DNA of 64,000 nt from Virgisporangium aurantiacum (GTDB taxonomy: Bacteria > Actinomycetota > Actinomycetes > Mycobacteriales > Micromonosporaceae). The stretch covers positions 124,001-188,000 of the forward strand of contig NZ_BOPG01000027.1 of assembly GCF_016863635.1 (NCBI RefSeq), in the 5' to 3' direction. Below the pieces are notes generated by a model. The model saw only the letters and a list, made by a program, of their open reading frames with translations, was not told the origin of the DNA and did no database searches. Shown one piece after another: positions 1 through 8,712 of the stretch. Both the position numbers and the translations under genes were made by a program. Positions within the stretch are counted from its first letter, which is position 1. Every line of letters begins with the position of its first letter.

Positions 1-2
1 TC

Positions 3-980
3 GTCGGCATCGGGACGCGCTGGAGCGACTTCACGACGGCCTCGCGGACGGTGTTCGCCGCGCCCGGCGTGCGGTTCGTGAACGTCAACGTCGCCGCGTT
101 CGACGCGGCCAAGCACTCCGGTGTCGCGGTCGTCGCGGACGCCCGCTCGGCCCTCGCCGCGCTCGCCGACGCCCTGCGCGGCTGGGGCACCGACGCCGCC
201 TACCGCGACCGGGCGACGGCGCTGGCCCGGCAATGGGACGGGACGGTGGAACGCGCGTACAGACCGGGCAACAGAGCCGGGAACGGCCCGCTGCCGGCAC
301 AGTCGGAGGTGCTCGGCGCGGTCAACGACGTGTCGGAGCCGCGCGACGTCGTGGTCTGCGCGGCCGGGTCGATGCCCGGCGACCTGCACAAGCTGTGGCG
401 CACCCGCGACCCCAAGGGCTACCACGTCGAGTACGGCTTCTCGTGCATGGGCTACGAGATCGCCGGCGGGCTCGGGGTCAAGCTCGCCGCCCCCGACCGC
501 GAGGTGTTCGTCCTCGTCGGTGACGGCTCGTACCTGATGATGGCGCAGGAGTTGGTGACGGCGGTGCAGGAGCGGGTCAAGCTCGTCGTCGTCCTGGTGC
601 AGAACCACGGGTTCGCGTCGATCGGCCGGCTCTCGGAGTCGGTCGGCGCGCAGCGCTTCGGCACGGCGTACCGCTACCGCGGCGCGAGCGGCCGGCTCGA
701 CGGCGACGTCCTGCCGGTCGACCTCGCCGCGAACGCCGAGAGCCTCGGTGCCCAGGTATTGCGCGTCCACACGGTCGACGAACTGCGCGTGGCGCTGGTC
801 AAGGCGCGGGCGTCGGACCGCACGACGGTCGTGCACGTCGACGTCGACCCGCTCGCCGGCGCACCGGACAGCGAGGCGTGGTGGGACGTGCCGATCGCCG
901 AGACCGCGGAACTGGAGAGCACCCGCCGGGCGCGGGTCGAGTACGAGAAAGACAAGCAATCGCAACGCGGATATCTGTGA
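3..980 (+). CDS. iolD: 3D-(3,5/4)-trihydroxycyclohexane-1,2-dione hydrolase, C-terminal part
   Basis: Cytoplasmic ThDP-dependent ring-opening hydrolase of myo-inositol catabolism. It cleaves trihydroxycyclohexane-1,2-dione to 5-deoxyglucuronate. The frame is open to the first base and reads GIGTRWSDFTTASRT, an IolD-typical segment, so the true start lies before the window. The C-terminal ThDP/Mg2+ block is visible around bases 505-620: GDGSYLMMAQEL followed by the VQNHGF asparagine region. The stop (978-980) overlaps the Shine-Dalgarno of the next gene, which begins 11 bases later, so the two are probably co-transcribed. The family assignment is firm because several separated IolD-like blocks are present. 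Other acetolactate-synthase-fold enzymes are the main alternative, but the inositol neighbours argue against them. Confidence 0.9.
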   Translation, partial: VGIGTRWSDFTTASRTVFAAPGVRFVNVNVAAFDAAKHSGVAVVADARSALAALADALRGWGTDAAYRDRATALARQWDGTVERAYRPGNRAGNGPLPAQSEVLGAVNDVSEPRDVVVCAAGSMPGDLHKLWRTRDPKGYHVEYGFSCMGYEIAGGLGVKLAAPDREVFVLVGDGSYLMMAQELVTAVQERVKLVVVLVQNHGFASIGRLSESVGAQRFGTAYRYRGASGRLDGDVLPVDLAANAESLGAQVLRVHTVDELRVALVKARASDRTTVVHVDVDPLAGAPDSEAWWDVPIAETAELESTRRARVEYEKDKQSQRGYL

Positions 981-991
981 AGGAGACCAAC

Positions 992-1981
992 GTGACACGC
1001 AGGAATCGTGCATGGGTGTTCGCGGCCCTGCTCGTCCCCGTCCTCGCGCTCGGTGCGTGCAGTGACGACAACGCCGTCAACAAGCCGGACAACAACACCC
1101 AGGGCGGTGGCGCCGGCAAGTACGGCTACAAGATCGCCGTCGTGACGCACGGGGCCAGCGGCGACGCGTTCTGGAGCATCGTGAAGGCCGGCGCGGAGAA
1201 GGCCGGCTCGGACCTGGGTCTGAACCTGACCTACGCGAGCGACGGCGACCCGCAGAAGCAGGCGCAACTCATCGACGCCGCCGTGAACCAGAAGGTCGAC
1301 GGGCTCGTCGTGTCGATGGCCAACCCGGGCGCGCTCAAGGCGTCCGTCCAGAAGGCCGTCGCCGCCGGCATCCCGGTCATCACCATCAACTCCGGCGGTT
1401 CCGACTCCAAGGCGTTCGGCGCGCTGTCGCACGTCGGGCAGGACGAGTCCGTCGCCGGCAACGCGGTCGGCACCACGCTCAAGGCCGCCGGGGTGAAGAA
1501 CGCGATCTGCGTCATCCACGAAGCCGGCAACGTCGGCCTCGAACAGCGCTGCGCGGCGGCGAAGACGGCGCTCGGCGGCACCATGACCAACCTCCAGGTC
1601 GACAACAACAACCTGCCCGCCGCGCAGGCCACCATCAAGGCCAAGCTGCAGACCGACCCGTCGATCGACGGCGTGGTGACGCTGGGCGGGCAGGTGGCGG
1701 TCGTCGCCTCGAACGCCATCGGCGAGGCGGCTTCCACCGCGAAGCTGGCGACGTTCGACCTCAACGCCGACGTCGCGAAGGCGGTGCAGAGCGGCAAGAT
1801 CCTCTTCGCCGTCGACCAGCAGCCCTATCTGCAGGGCTACCTCGGGGTGCAGATGCTCGCCCTGTACAAGTCCAACCTCAACGTCCTCGGCGGCGGCCAG
1901 ACGGTGCTGACCGGCCCGACGCTCGTCACCAAGGACAACGCCGCCCAGATCGAGAAGCTCGCGGCCGCCGGAACCCGCTGA
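992..1981 (+). CDS. inositol/sugar ABC transporter substrate-binding lipoprotein
   Basis: Extracytoplasmic binding protein of the periplasmic-binding-protein type 1 (RbsB-like) fold, feeding the permease and ATPase encoded next. I chose GTG at 992 because AAGGAG lies about 8 bases before it and because translation then gives a lipoprotein signal (RRNRAWVFAALLVPVLALGAC) whose lipobox cysteine is residue 24. The body shows the family's GDAFWSIVKAGAEKAG, DGDPQKQAQLIDAAV and GLVVSMANPGAL segments. Length (329 residues) is normal. Sugar specificity cannot be read from the sequence; inositol is inferred from iolD upstream and the dehydrogenases downstream. Confidence 0.87.
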   Translation: MTRRNRAWVFAALLVPVLALGACSDDNAVNKPDNNTQGGGAGKYGYKIAVVTHGASGDAFWSIVKAGAEKAGSDLGLNLTYASDGDPQKQAQLIDAAVNQKVDGLVVSMANPGALKASVQKAVAAGIPVITINSGGSDSKAFGALSHVGQDESVAGNAVGTTLKAAGVKNAICVIHEAGNVGLEQRCAAAKTALGGTMTNLQVDNNNLPAAQATIKAKLQTDPSIDGVVTLGGQVAVVASNAIGEAASTAKLATFDLNADVAKAVQSGKILFAVDQQPYLQGYLGVQMLALYKSNLNVLGGGQTVLTGPTLVTKDNAAQIEKLAAAGTR

Positions 1982-1997
1982 GTCAACGGAGGTACCA

Positions 1998-3044
1998 ATG
2001 GCCGGAACCGTCACCGGCGTGGTGAAGACGGACGAGCGGGTGGTCCGGGTCGGCCTGCTGCGGCGGCTGCTCGTCAAACCCGAACTCGGCTCGCTCGTCG
2101 GCGCCTTGGTCGTGTTCCTGTTCTTCGCGTCGCTGTCCGACGTCTTCCGATCCCCGCGGGGCATCGCGAACTGGCTGGACCCGGCCTCGACGCTGGGCAT
2201 CATGGCCGTCGCGATCGCCCTGCTCATGATCGGCGGGCACTTCGACCTCTCGGCCGGCGTGCAGACCGGGACCGCCGCCATCACGACCGGCCTGCTCACG
2301 ACGTACTACGGCCTCAACACCTGGGTCGCGCTGCTGACGTCGTTGGCGCTGGTGCTCACCGTCGGCTTCCTCAACGGGTACCTCGTCGTGCGCACCGGGC
2401 TGCCCAGCTTCATCATCACGCTCGGCACGTTCCTCATGCTGCAGGGGCTCAACCTCGGCGTCACGAAGATCGTGACCGACACGGTGCAGGTGAACAACTT
2501 CGACCAGGTGGCCGGCTATTCGGTCCTGCACGCGGTCATGGCGAGCACGATCACCATCGGCGGCACCGGGTTCCAGATCGCGATCCTGTGGTGGATCGTC
2601 GTCACGATCGGCGGGTCGTACCTGTTGCTGCGCACCCGTTTCGGCAACTGGATCTTCGCCGTCGGCGGTGACGAGACCGCGAGCACCAACGTCGGCGTGC
2701 CGGTCATGCGGACCACCGTCACGTTGTTCATGATCACGTCGGCCGCGGCCTGGTTCATCGGCAACACGCAGATCGTGCGGCTGACGTCGATCCAGGCCCA
2801 GGCCGGCTTCGGACAGGAGCTCATCTACATCGTGGCGGCGGTGATCGGCGGCTGCCTGCTCACCGGCGGGTTCGGCTCGGCCGTCGGCGCGTCGCTGGGC
2901 GCCCTGATCTTCGGCATGACGTCGCAGGGAATCGTGTACGCCGGCTGGGACGCCGACTGGTTCAAGTTCTTCCTGGGCGCGATGCTGCTGCTCGCCGTCC
3001 TCGCCAACCAGTTCGTCCGCCGCTTCGCCGAGTCGAGGAGGTAG
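1998..3044 (+). CDS. ribose/inositol-type ABC transporter permease
   Basis: Integral membrane permease of the RbsC family (BPD_transp_2), expected to form a homodimeric pore with the adjacent ATPase. Its 348 residues contain about ten hydrophobic segments and the family block [17 protein letters not shown] near residues 73-89, plus [24 protein letters not shown] near the C-terminus. ATG at 1998 is preceded by ACGGAGG. It starts 16 bases after the binding-protein gene and ends 8 bases before the ATPase gene, consistent with one operon. The substrate is inferred to be an inositol from the operon content. Confidence 0.88.
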   Translation: MAGTVTGVVKTDERVVRVGLLRRLLVKPELGSLVGALVVFLFFASLSDVFRSPRGIANWLDPASTLGIMAVAIALLMIGGHFDLSAGVQTGTAAITTGLLTTYYGLNTWVALLTSLALVLTVGFLNGYLVVRTGLPSFIITLGTFLMLQGLNLGVTKIVTDTVQVNNFDQVAGYSVLHAVMASTITIGGTGFQIAILWWIVVTIGGSYLLLRTRFGNWIFAVGGDETASTNVGVPVMRTTVTLFMITSAAAWFIGNTQIVRLTSIQAQAGFGQELIYIVAAVIGGCLLTGGFGSAVGASLGALIFGMTSQGIVYAGWDADWFKFFLGAMLLLAVLANQFVRRFAESRR

Positions 3045-3052
3045 GTAGCCGC

Positions 3053-3880
3053 ATGGAACCGTTGCTGGAGATCCGCAACGTGGCCAAGTCGTTCGGCAAC
3101 GTCGTCTCGCTGCACGACATCTCCACGACCGTGCACGCCGGCCAGGTCACCTGCGTGCTGGGCGACAACGGCGCGGGGAAGTCCACCCTGATCAAGATCC
3201 TCTCCGGCGTGCACCAGCCGGACCACGGCCAGCTGCTCATCGACGGCAATCCCGTCACGCTCGGCACGCCGCGGGCCGCGCTGGACGCCGGTATCGCCAC
3301 CGTGTACCAGGACCTGGCGATGGTGCCGCTCATGGCCATCTGGCGCAACTTCTTCCTCGGCTCCGAGCCGACCAAGGGGTGGGGACCGTTCCGCCGCTTC
3401 GACCGGAAGCTCGCCAAGGAGGTCACCCGCCAGGAACTGCTCGACATGGGCATCGACATCCGCGACCCGGACCAACCGGTGGGCACGCTGTCCGGCGGCG
3501 AGCGGCAGTCCGTCGCCATCGCCCGCGCGGTGCACTTCGGTGCGCGGCTGCTGATCCTGGACGAGCCGACGTCGGCGCTGGGCGTCAAGCAGGCCGGCGT
3601 CGTCCTGCGGTACATCGTGCAGGCCCGCGACCGCGGTCTCGGGGTCATCTTCATCACCCACAATCCGCACCATGCCTACCCCGTCGGCGACCGGTTCCTG
3701 CTGCTCAACCGCGGCCGGAGCCTCGGCGACTTCGCCAAGTCCGAGATACCGCTCGCCGAGCTGACCCGGCTCATGGCCGGCGGCGCGGAGCTGGAGCAAC
3801 TCGCCCACGAACTGGAGCGGGGCGGCGGGGCCGAGAAGGTCGGCCGGGAGATGCGCGAAGAGAGCCAGACCTTCAATTGA
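3053..3880 (+). CDS. sugar ABC transporter ATP-binding protein (single domain)
   Basis: Cytoplasmic ATPase energising the importer. Walker A is GDNGAGKST (residues 37-45), the Q-loop VYQD lies near 84-87, the signature LSGGE is at 146-150 and Walker B LLILDE at 166-171, followed by a switch histidine in FITHN. It has one nucleotide-binding domain (275 residues), unlike RbsA/MglA, which carry two; such half-size versions (FrcA type) are known among carbohydrate importers. The first 230 residues are well conserved; the last 40 are charged and probably regulatory. The start is supported by AGGAGG at the end of the permease gene. Confidence 0.9.
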   Translation: MEPLLEIRNVAKSFGNVVSLHDISTTVHAGQVTCVLGDNGAGKSTLIKILSGVHQPDHGQLLIDGNPVTLGTPRAALDAGIATVYQDLAMVPLMAIWRNFFLGSEPTKGWGPFRRFDRKLAKEVTRQELLDMGIDIRDPDQPVGTLSGGERQSVAIARAVHFGARLLILDEPTSALGVKQAGVVLRYIVQARDRGLGVIFITHNPHHAYPVGDRFLLLNRGRSLGDFAKSEIPLAELTRLMAGGAELEQLAHELERGGGAEKVGREMREESQTFN

Positions 3881-3890
3881 GGAGAGGCAC

Positions 3891-4769
3891 ATGACCATCG
3901 CCGGGCGCACCGGGGGAGCGCCGATCTCATGGGGCGTCTGCGAGGCGCCGGACTGGGGTTACGAACTGCCGGCCGATCTCGTCCTGAGCGAGATGCGGGA
4001 ACTGGGGCTGCGGGCCACCGAACTCGGCCCCACCGGCTACCTCGGCACGGACCCGGCCGACGTCAGGGCCCGGCTGGAGAGCCGGGGCCTGCGGCTCATC
4101 GGTGGCTTCCTGCCGGTACCGATGCACGTCGGCACACCGGCGGACCTCGACGAGGCGACGGCGGCGATCCGGACGCTGGCCGCCGCCGGCTCGGAGGTCG
4201 TCGTGCTCGCCGCGCGATCCGCCGACGGCAGCTACGACCGCAAGGTGCCGCTCGACGACGGCGACTGGACCGTCCTGCTGGCCACCCTGCGCGAGCTGCA
4301 ACGGATCGCCGCCGATCACGGGCTGATTCCGACGCTGCATCCGCACGTCGGCACCGCGATCGAGGACCGCGCCGCGGTCCTGCGGCTGCTGGACGGCAGC
4401 GACGTCCTGCTCTGCCTCGACACCGGTCACCTGCTGATCGGCGGCATGGAACCGCTGGAACTGGTGGAGCTCGCGGCGGACCGGATCGCCCACGTGCACC
4501 TCAAGGACGTGCGTCGGTCTGTCGCGGCGACTGACGGTAGCTACATCGAGAAGGTGCGGGCCGGCCTGTACGCGCCGCTCGGCGACGGCGACCTCGACAT
4601 CGCCGCCGTCGTGCGGGCGCTGGAGGACGCCGGATACCGGGGCTGGTACGTCCTCGAACAGGACGCGGCGCTGTTCGGCCCGCCGGAGCCCGGCGCGGGT
4701 CCGATCCGGGACGTGCGGCGCAGCGTCGAGTTCCTGTCCAGGCTGACGCGGGCGGAGGTCGCGCGTTGA
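3891..4769 (+). CDS. IolE/IolI-like TIM-barrel isomerase or inosose dehydratase
   Basis: AP-endonuclease-2-fold (sugar phosphate isomerase/epimerase) enzyme of 292 residues. It opens with GGAPISWGVCEAPDWGYEL, a block typical of the IolE/IolI group in inositol clusters, and has metal-ligand-type segments HPHVGTAIE (residues ~146-154), CLDTGHL (~174-180), HVHLKDV (~198-204) and a late VLEQD. These match the His/Glu/Asp set that binds divalent metal in this fold. The likely reaction is dehydration of scyllo-inosose or isomerisation of an inosose; sequence alone does not separate these. ATG follows GAGGAGAG. The stop overlaps the TTG of the next gene, indicating translational coupling. Confidence 0.8.
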   Translation: MTIAGRTGGAPISWGVCEAPDWGYELPADLVLSEMRELGLRATELGPTGYLGTDPADVRARLESRGLRLIGGFLPVPMHVGTPADLDEATAAIRTLAAAGSEVVVLAARSADGSYDRKVPLDDGDWTVLLATLRELQRIAADHGLIPTLHPHVGTAIEDRAAVLRLLDGSDVLLCLDTGHLLIGGMEPLELVELAADRIAHVHLKDVRRSVAATDGSYIEKVRAGLYAPLGDGDLDIAAVVRALEDAGYRGWYVLEQDAALFGPPEPGAGPIRDVRRSVEFLSRLTRAEVAR

Positions 4770-5920
4770 CACCGATTGGCGTCGCCGTCATCGGCATCGG
4801 CTGGATGGGTCACGCGCACACCCGGTCGTACCTGCGGCTGCCGCACCACCATCCCGAACTGCCGATCGAGCCGGTGCTGATCGCCGTCGCGGATCCGGAA
4901 CCCGGCCGGGCGCGGGCCGCCGCCGAGCGGTACCGGTTCCGCCGGTCGACCGAAAACTGGCGGGACCTGCTGGACGATCCCGAGGTGGGTGCGGTCAGCG
5001 TGACCGCGCCCAACGCGCTGCACCGCGAGATCGGCGTCGCCGTCGCCGAGGCCGGCAAGCACCTCTGGATCGAGAAACCGGTCGGGCTGGGTGCCGCCGA
5101 CGCGCGGGCGGTCGCCGCCGCCGTCGACCGGAGTGCCGTGCAGTGCGCCGTGGGTTTCAACTACCGCCACGCGCCCGCGGTGGCCGCCGCGCGGGCGCTC
5201 GTCGAACAGGGCGAGCTCGGCTCGGTCACCCATGCCCGGTTCCGGTTGTTCAGCGACTACGCCGCCCATCCGCAGGGTGCACTGTCGTGGCGGTTCGAGC
5301 GGGCGCGCGGCGGCAACGGTGTGCTCGGCGATCTCGCCTCGCACGGCGTCGACCTGGCCCGCCACCTCCTCGGCGAGATCGACGCGGTGATCGGGGACAC
5401 CGCCGTGGTCATACCCGAGCGGCCGCGTCCCACTGGCACAGGCAGCCACTTCGACCTCGCCGCCGGCGGGGAACTCGGCCCGGTGGAGAACGAGGACTAC
5501 GTCAACTGCCTGCTGCGCTTCGCCGGCGGTGCCCGTGGTGTGCTGGAGGCCAGCCGGGTCAGCGTGGGCGAGCAGAACAACTACGGCTTCGAGATCCACG
5601 GCACGAAGGGCATGGTGTCGTGGGACTTCCGGCGCATGGGTGAACTGGCCGTCAGCGTGGGCGGGACGTTCCAGAACCAGCGCGTCGGCGTCGCCTTCAT
5701 GGGACCGGGCGACGGCGACTTCGCGGCATTCCAGCCCGGTGCCGGGATCCCGATGAGCTACGACGACCTGAAGGTCGTCGAGGCGGCGCTGTTCCTGCGT
5801 TCGATCGTCGAGACCAAGGCGCACGGTGCGACAATCGACGACGCGGTACGCGCCGCCGTGGTGCTCGACGCCGTCACCGAGTCGGTCCGGACGGGCGCGT
5901 GGGTGGGAGTTTCACCATGA
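4766..5920 (+). CDS. Gfo/Idh/MocA-family oxidoreductase
   Basis: NAD(P)-dependent dehydrogenase of 384 residues. The Rossmann block GVAVIGIGWMGHAHTRSY is at residues 4-21, the conserved EKP (IEKPVGL) near 98 holds the catalytic lysine, and GDLASHGVDLARHLLGE supplies the family's active-site aspartate/histidine helix. I place the start at TTG 4766 because it overlaps the preceding TGA and follows GGCGGAGG at the right distance. It is somewhat longer than typical inositol 2-dehydrogenases. Together with the next gene it probably oxidises inositol stereoisomers or derivatives; which isomer cannot be told. Confidence 0.83.
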   Translation: MTPIGVAVIGIGWMGHAHTRSYLRLPHHHPELPIEPVLIAVADPEPGRARAAAERYRFRRSTENWRDLLDDPEVGAVSVTAPNALHREIGVAVAEAGKHLWIEKPVGLGAADARAVAAAVDRSAVQCAVGFNYRHAPAVAAARALVEQGELGSVTHARFRLFSDYAAHPQGALSWRFERARGGNGVLGDLASHGVDLARHLLGEIDAVIGDTAVVIPERPRPTGTGSHFDLAAGGELGPVENEDYVNCLLRFAGGARGVLEASRVSVGEQNNYGFEIHGTKGMVSWDFRRMGELAVSVGGTFQNQRVGVAFMGPGDGDFAAFQPGAGIPMSYDDLKVVEAALFLRSIVETKAHGATIDDAVRAAVVLDAVTESVRTGAWVGVSP

Positions 5921-6912
5921 CAGTCGGCGTCGGGATCATCGGTACCGGTGTGATGGGCAGCGACCATGCCCGGTTGCTGGCCGGTGCCGTCTCCGGCGCC
6001 GCGCTGACCGCCGTGTTCGACGTCGACCAGCAGCGGGCGGCGGCGGTCGCCGGGTCCGCCGGATCGGCCCGGGCCCTCGCCGACCCGATCGAGCTGATCC
6101 ACGACGACGCCGTCGACGCGGTCCTGGTCGCGTCCTCCGACCCGACGCACGAGGCGTTCGTGCTGGCGAGCATCGCCGCCGGCAAACCGGTGCTGTGCGA
6201 GAAGCCGCTCGCGCCGACGGTCGACGGGTGCCTGCGGATCCTCGACGCGGAGGCGGCATCGGGCCGGCGACTCGTCAGCGTCGGGTTCATGCGCCGCTAC
6301 GATCCGGGCTACGTCGACATGAAGACGATCCTGGACTCCGGTGAGATCGGCGCGGCGCTGGTGCTGCACTGCGTGCACCGCAACGCCTCCGCCCCCGCGA
6401 GCCGGTTCCGCGGTGACGTCATCACGAACTCGGCCGTGCACGAGATCGATCTGGCCCGCTGGCTGCTCGACGACGAGATCGTCGCCGCGAGCGTGTACAC
6501 GCCCCGGGCCGGTGCAACCCGGGACATCCAGATCCTCGTCCTGGAGTCCGCCACTGGCGTTCTCGTCGACATCGAGGTGTTCGTCAACGCCCGGTACGGC
6601 TACGACGTGCGGTGCGAACTGGTCGGCGAGGAGGGCAGCGTGTCGCTCGACGCGGCGCCCGCGACCGAACTGCGCCGGGCCGGGATGGCCGGCCGCCGCC
6701 TGCCGGGCGACTGGCGGCCACGCTTCGCCGAGGCGTACCGCCGCGAGCTTCAGGACTGGATCGAACGGCTGCGGAACAACCGGAACCCGGGCGGTGCCGA
6801 CGGCTGGGACGGCTACTCCGCGACGGCCGTCGCGCAGGCGTGCGTGGCGGCGCTGGAAACCAACACCCGCCAGGAAGTGAAGCTCACCGCGAAGCCGCAC
6901 CTGTACGCCTGA
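5917..6912 (+). CDS. Gfo/Idh/MocA-family oxidoreductase, inositol 2-dehydrogenase-like
   Basis: NAD-dependent dehydrogenase, best guess myo- or scyllo-inositol 2-dehydrogenase. The Rossmann motif GIIGTGVMGSDHARLL is at residues 5-20, CEKPLAPT near 95 holds the catalytic lysine, and SAVHEIDLARWLLDDE carries the H-x-x-D pair. The length (331 residues) fits IolG. ATG at 5917 sits in an ATGA overlap with the previous gene's stop; the upstream in-frame GTG at 5899 would lie inside that gene and lacks a ribosome site. This is the last gene before a 193-base gap that holds a new promoter region. Confidence 0.85.
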   Translation: MTVGVGIIGTGVMGSDHARLLAGAVSGAALTAVFDVDQQRAAAVAGSAGSARALADPIELIHDDAVDAVLVASSDPTHEAFVLASIAAGKPVLCEKPLAPTVDGCLRILDAEAASGRRLVSVGFMRRYDPGYVDMKTILDSGEIGAALVLHCVHRNASAPASRFRGDVITNSAVHEIDLARWLLDDEIVAASVYTPRAGATRDIQILVLESATGVLVDIEVFVNARYGYDVRCELVGEEGSVSLDAAPATELRRAGMAGRRLPGDWRPRFAEAYRRELQDWIERLRNNRNPGGADGWDGYSATAVAQACVAALETNTRQEVKLTAKPHLYA

Positions 6913-6919
6913 TCCTGAA

Positions 6920-7005
6920 GTAGACCACTGCGGCCATCGACGCGTCGCACTATCGGTTGCCTGCAACGGATTTCACCGATTCGCGGCCGCAATGTGGTCT
7001 ACATT
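6920..7005 (+). promoter_or_regulatory. paired GntR-type operator upstream of amino-sugar operon
   Basis: Two matching half-sites face each other: GTAGACCACTGCGGCC (6920-6935) and GGCCGCAATGTGGTCTAC (6985-7002), inverted and about 50 bases apart, with two extra bases in the right copy. The right copy also lies within a near-perfect 15-base palindrome, AATGTGGTCTACATT (6991-7005, one mismatched pair). TGGTCTA/TAGACCA is the core of the DasR-type (HutC-subfamily GntR) operator known from Streptomyces amino-sugar regulons. A promoter should lie here because the next gene starts about 100 bases downstream. Binding by the GntR protein at 14066 is inferred. Confidence 0.65.
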
Positions 7006-7105
7006 ATCCGGGCGATCGGGCTTGGCGTGACGCCGGCGGTTCCTCTTTGCTGATCTCGGGCCAGCGAATCGACTGGCGAACCTCCGGGCACAGCAAGGGG
7101 AGCAC

Positions 7106-8038
7106 GTGGCGAGTCTCCTGGTCGGTATCGACGGTGGGCAGTCGGCCTTGCGGCTGCGCACCTCGGCGACGACCCGCGTGGGCGTGGCGGACGGCTTCCG
7201 CCACGGCGGTGACGACGTCGACGACACCGCGTCGGCCGTGCGCCGGGCCGCCGTCGCCGCGGGCCTCACCGGCCCGGTCGACGTGGTGTGCCTGGGCCTG
7301 AGCGGGCTGCCGGACGGCGCCGGCGCGATGCGGGCGTTGGCGGTCGCGGTCGCCGACGTCCTCGACGCCGCCGAGGTGCGGATCTGCGCCGACATGGTGA
7401 CCTCGCACGCGGGCGCGCTGCCCGACGGGTTCGGCGTCGTGGTGGCGGTCGGCACCGGCGCGGTGTGCCTGGCCCTGGACCACGACGGCACGGCGCACCG
7501 CGTCGACGGCTGGGGTCACCTGTTCGGCGACGACGGCAGCGCCTTCGCGGTGGGTCGGGCCGGCCTCGCCGCGGTCCAGCGACACCGCGACGGGCGCGGC
7601 GCGGCCACGGCACTCACCACTGCGGCCCGCACGCGGTTCGGCGAGCACGTCGACACGGGACCCTGGCGGCTGTACCGGTCGGCGACCGTCGTCGCGGACG
7701 TCGCCGGGTTCGCCGTCGACGTCTACGCGTGCGCGTCGGCGGGCGACGCCGTCGCGCGGCGCATCGTCGAGCGGGCGGCCGACGACCTCGCCGACAGCGT
7801 CGCGGCCGCGGTCGCCGCGATCTCCGGCGACGGGCCGGTCCCGGTCGCACACACCGGCGGGGTCCTCGCGCCCGGCGGGTTCGCCGTCGACCTGCTCCGC
7901 GACCGGCTCGCCGACCGGACGCCGCGCGCCGACCTGCGTCCGGCGGCCGGCAGCGCGCTGGCCGGTGCGCTGCGGCTGGCCGGCGACACCGGCCCGTACG
8001 GCGCGCTCCTCACCGTCGCGCACCGCGGTGCCCGATGA
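7106..8038 (+). CDS. BadF/BadG-family N-acetylglucosamine-type kinase
   Basis: ASKHA-fold sugar kinase of 310 residues, probably phosphorylating an N-acetylated hexosamine in the cytoplasm. Phosphate-1 is GIDGGQSALR (residues 7-16); phosphate-2 is GTGAVCLA (116-123); GWGHLFGDDGSA (135-146) is the block characteristic of NagK-like members; a late HTGGVLAPGG forms the adenosine region. GTG at 7106 follows AAGGGGAG. It is the first gene of the operon and its stop overlaps the next ATG (ATGA). The neighbouring NanE-like epimerase and SIS protein support an amino-sugar substrate such as GlcNAc or ManNAc. Confidence 0.85.
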   Translation: MASLLVGIDGGQSALRLRTSATTRVGVADGFRHGGDDVDDTASAVRRAAVAAGLTGPVDVVCLGLSGLPDGAGAMRALAVAVADVLDAAEVRICADMVTSHAGALPDGFGVVVAVGTGAVCLALDHDGTAHRVDGWGHLFGDDGSAFAVGRAGLAAVQRHRDGRGAATALTTAARTRFGEHVDTGPWRLYRSATVVADVAGFAVDVYACASAGDAVARRIVERAADDLADSVAAAVAAISGDGPVPVAHTGGVLAPGGFAVDLLRDRLADRTPRADLRPAAGSALAGALRLAGDTGPYGALLTVAHRGAR

Positions 8039-8712
8039 GCCGGGCGACCCTGCCGGCGGGCGCGCTCGTCGTGTCCTGCCAGGCGCACGCGGACAGTCCG
8101 CTGCACGGTCCACAGTGGATGGCCCTGATGGCGATGGCCGCCGAAGCCGGTGGCGCGCAGGGCATCCGGGCCAACGGACCGGCCGACGTGGCGGCGATCC
8201 GGGCGGTGACCCGGCTGCCGATCATCGGCATCCACAAGATCGGCGACCCGCGCGGGGTGTTCATCACCCCCACGGCGGCGGCCGCGGACGGCGTGGTCCG
8301 CGCCGGTGCCGACATCGTCGCGATCGACGCGACCACCCGGCCCCGCCCCGACGGCGGCCCGCTCGCCGCGCAGATCCGCCACATCCACGAGACGTGGGAC
8401 GTTCCCGTGATGGCCGACGTCGACACGCTCGACGCCGGGCTGGCCGCCCGGGCCGCCGGTGCCGACCTGGTGGCGACGACGCTCGCCGGATACGTCGGCG
8501 GCACGGCACCCGACGAACCGGACCTGCGTCTCGTCGCCGCCCTCGCCGACCGGCTCGACTGCCCCGTGGTCGCCGAGGGGCGGATCCGCACCGGGACGCA
8601 CGCGCGGCTGGCCCGGGCGGCCGGCGCGCACGCCGTCGTGGTGGGCACCGCGATCACCAACCCGCTGGAACTGACGAAACGGTTCGTCCGCGCGATGGAC
8701 GACGGGAGATGA
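8035..8712 (+). CDS. N-acetylmannosamine-6-phosphate 2-epimerase (NanE-like)
   Basis: TIM-barrel epimerase converting ManNAc-6-P to GlcNAc-6-P. Of its 225 residues, the opening LVVSCQAHADSPLHGP and the blocks GAQGIRANGPADVAAIR, IIGIHKIGD, DATTRPRP, MADVDTLDAG, GADLVATTLAGY and VVAEGRIRTG follow the NanE family along its whole length, including the catalytic lysine in HKIGD. ATG 8035 overlaps the kinase stop, and its own stop overlaps the next ATG. With the kinase upstream, it suggests that ManNAc (or a relative) is phosphorylated and then epimerised. Confidence 0.88.
   Translation: MSRATLPAGALVVSCQAHADSPLHGPQWMALMAMAAEAGGAQGIRANGPADVAAIRAVTRLPIIGIHKIGDPRGVFITPTAAAADGVVRAGADIVAIDATTRPRPDGGPLAAQIRHIHETWDVPVMADVDTLDAGLAARAAGADLVATTLAGYVGGTAPDEPDLRLVAALADRLDCPVVAEGRIRTGTHARLARAAGAHAVVVGTAITNPLELTKRFVRAMDDGR

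Noticed and set aside
674-2299. Long open frame on the minus strand opposite the inositol transporter genes
   Set aside because: It is Arg/Gly/Val-rich low-complexity translation opposite well-supported genes, a usual artefact of high GC.
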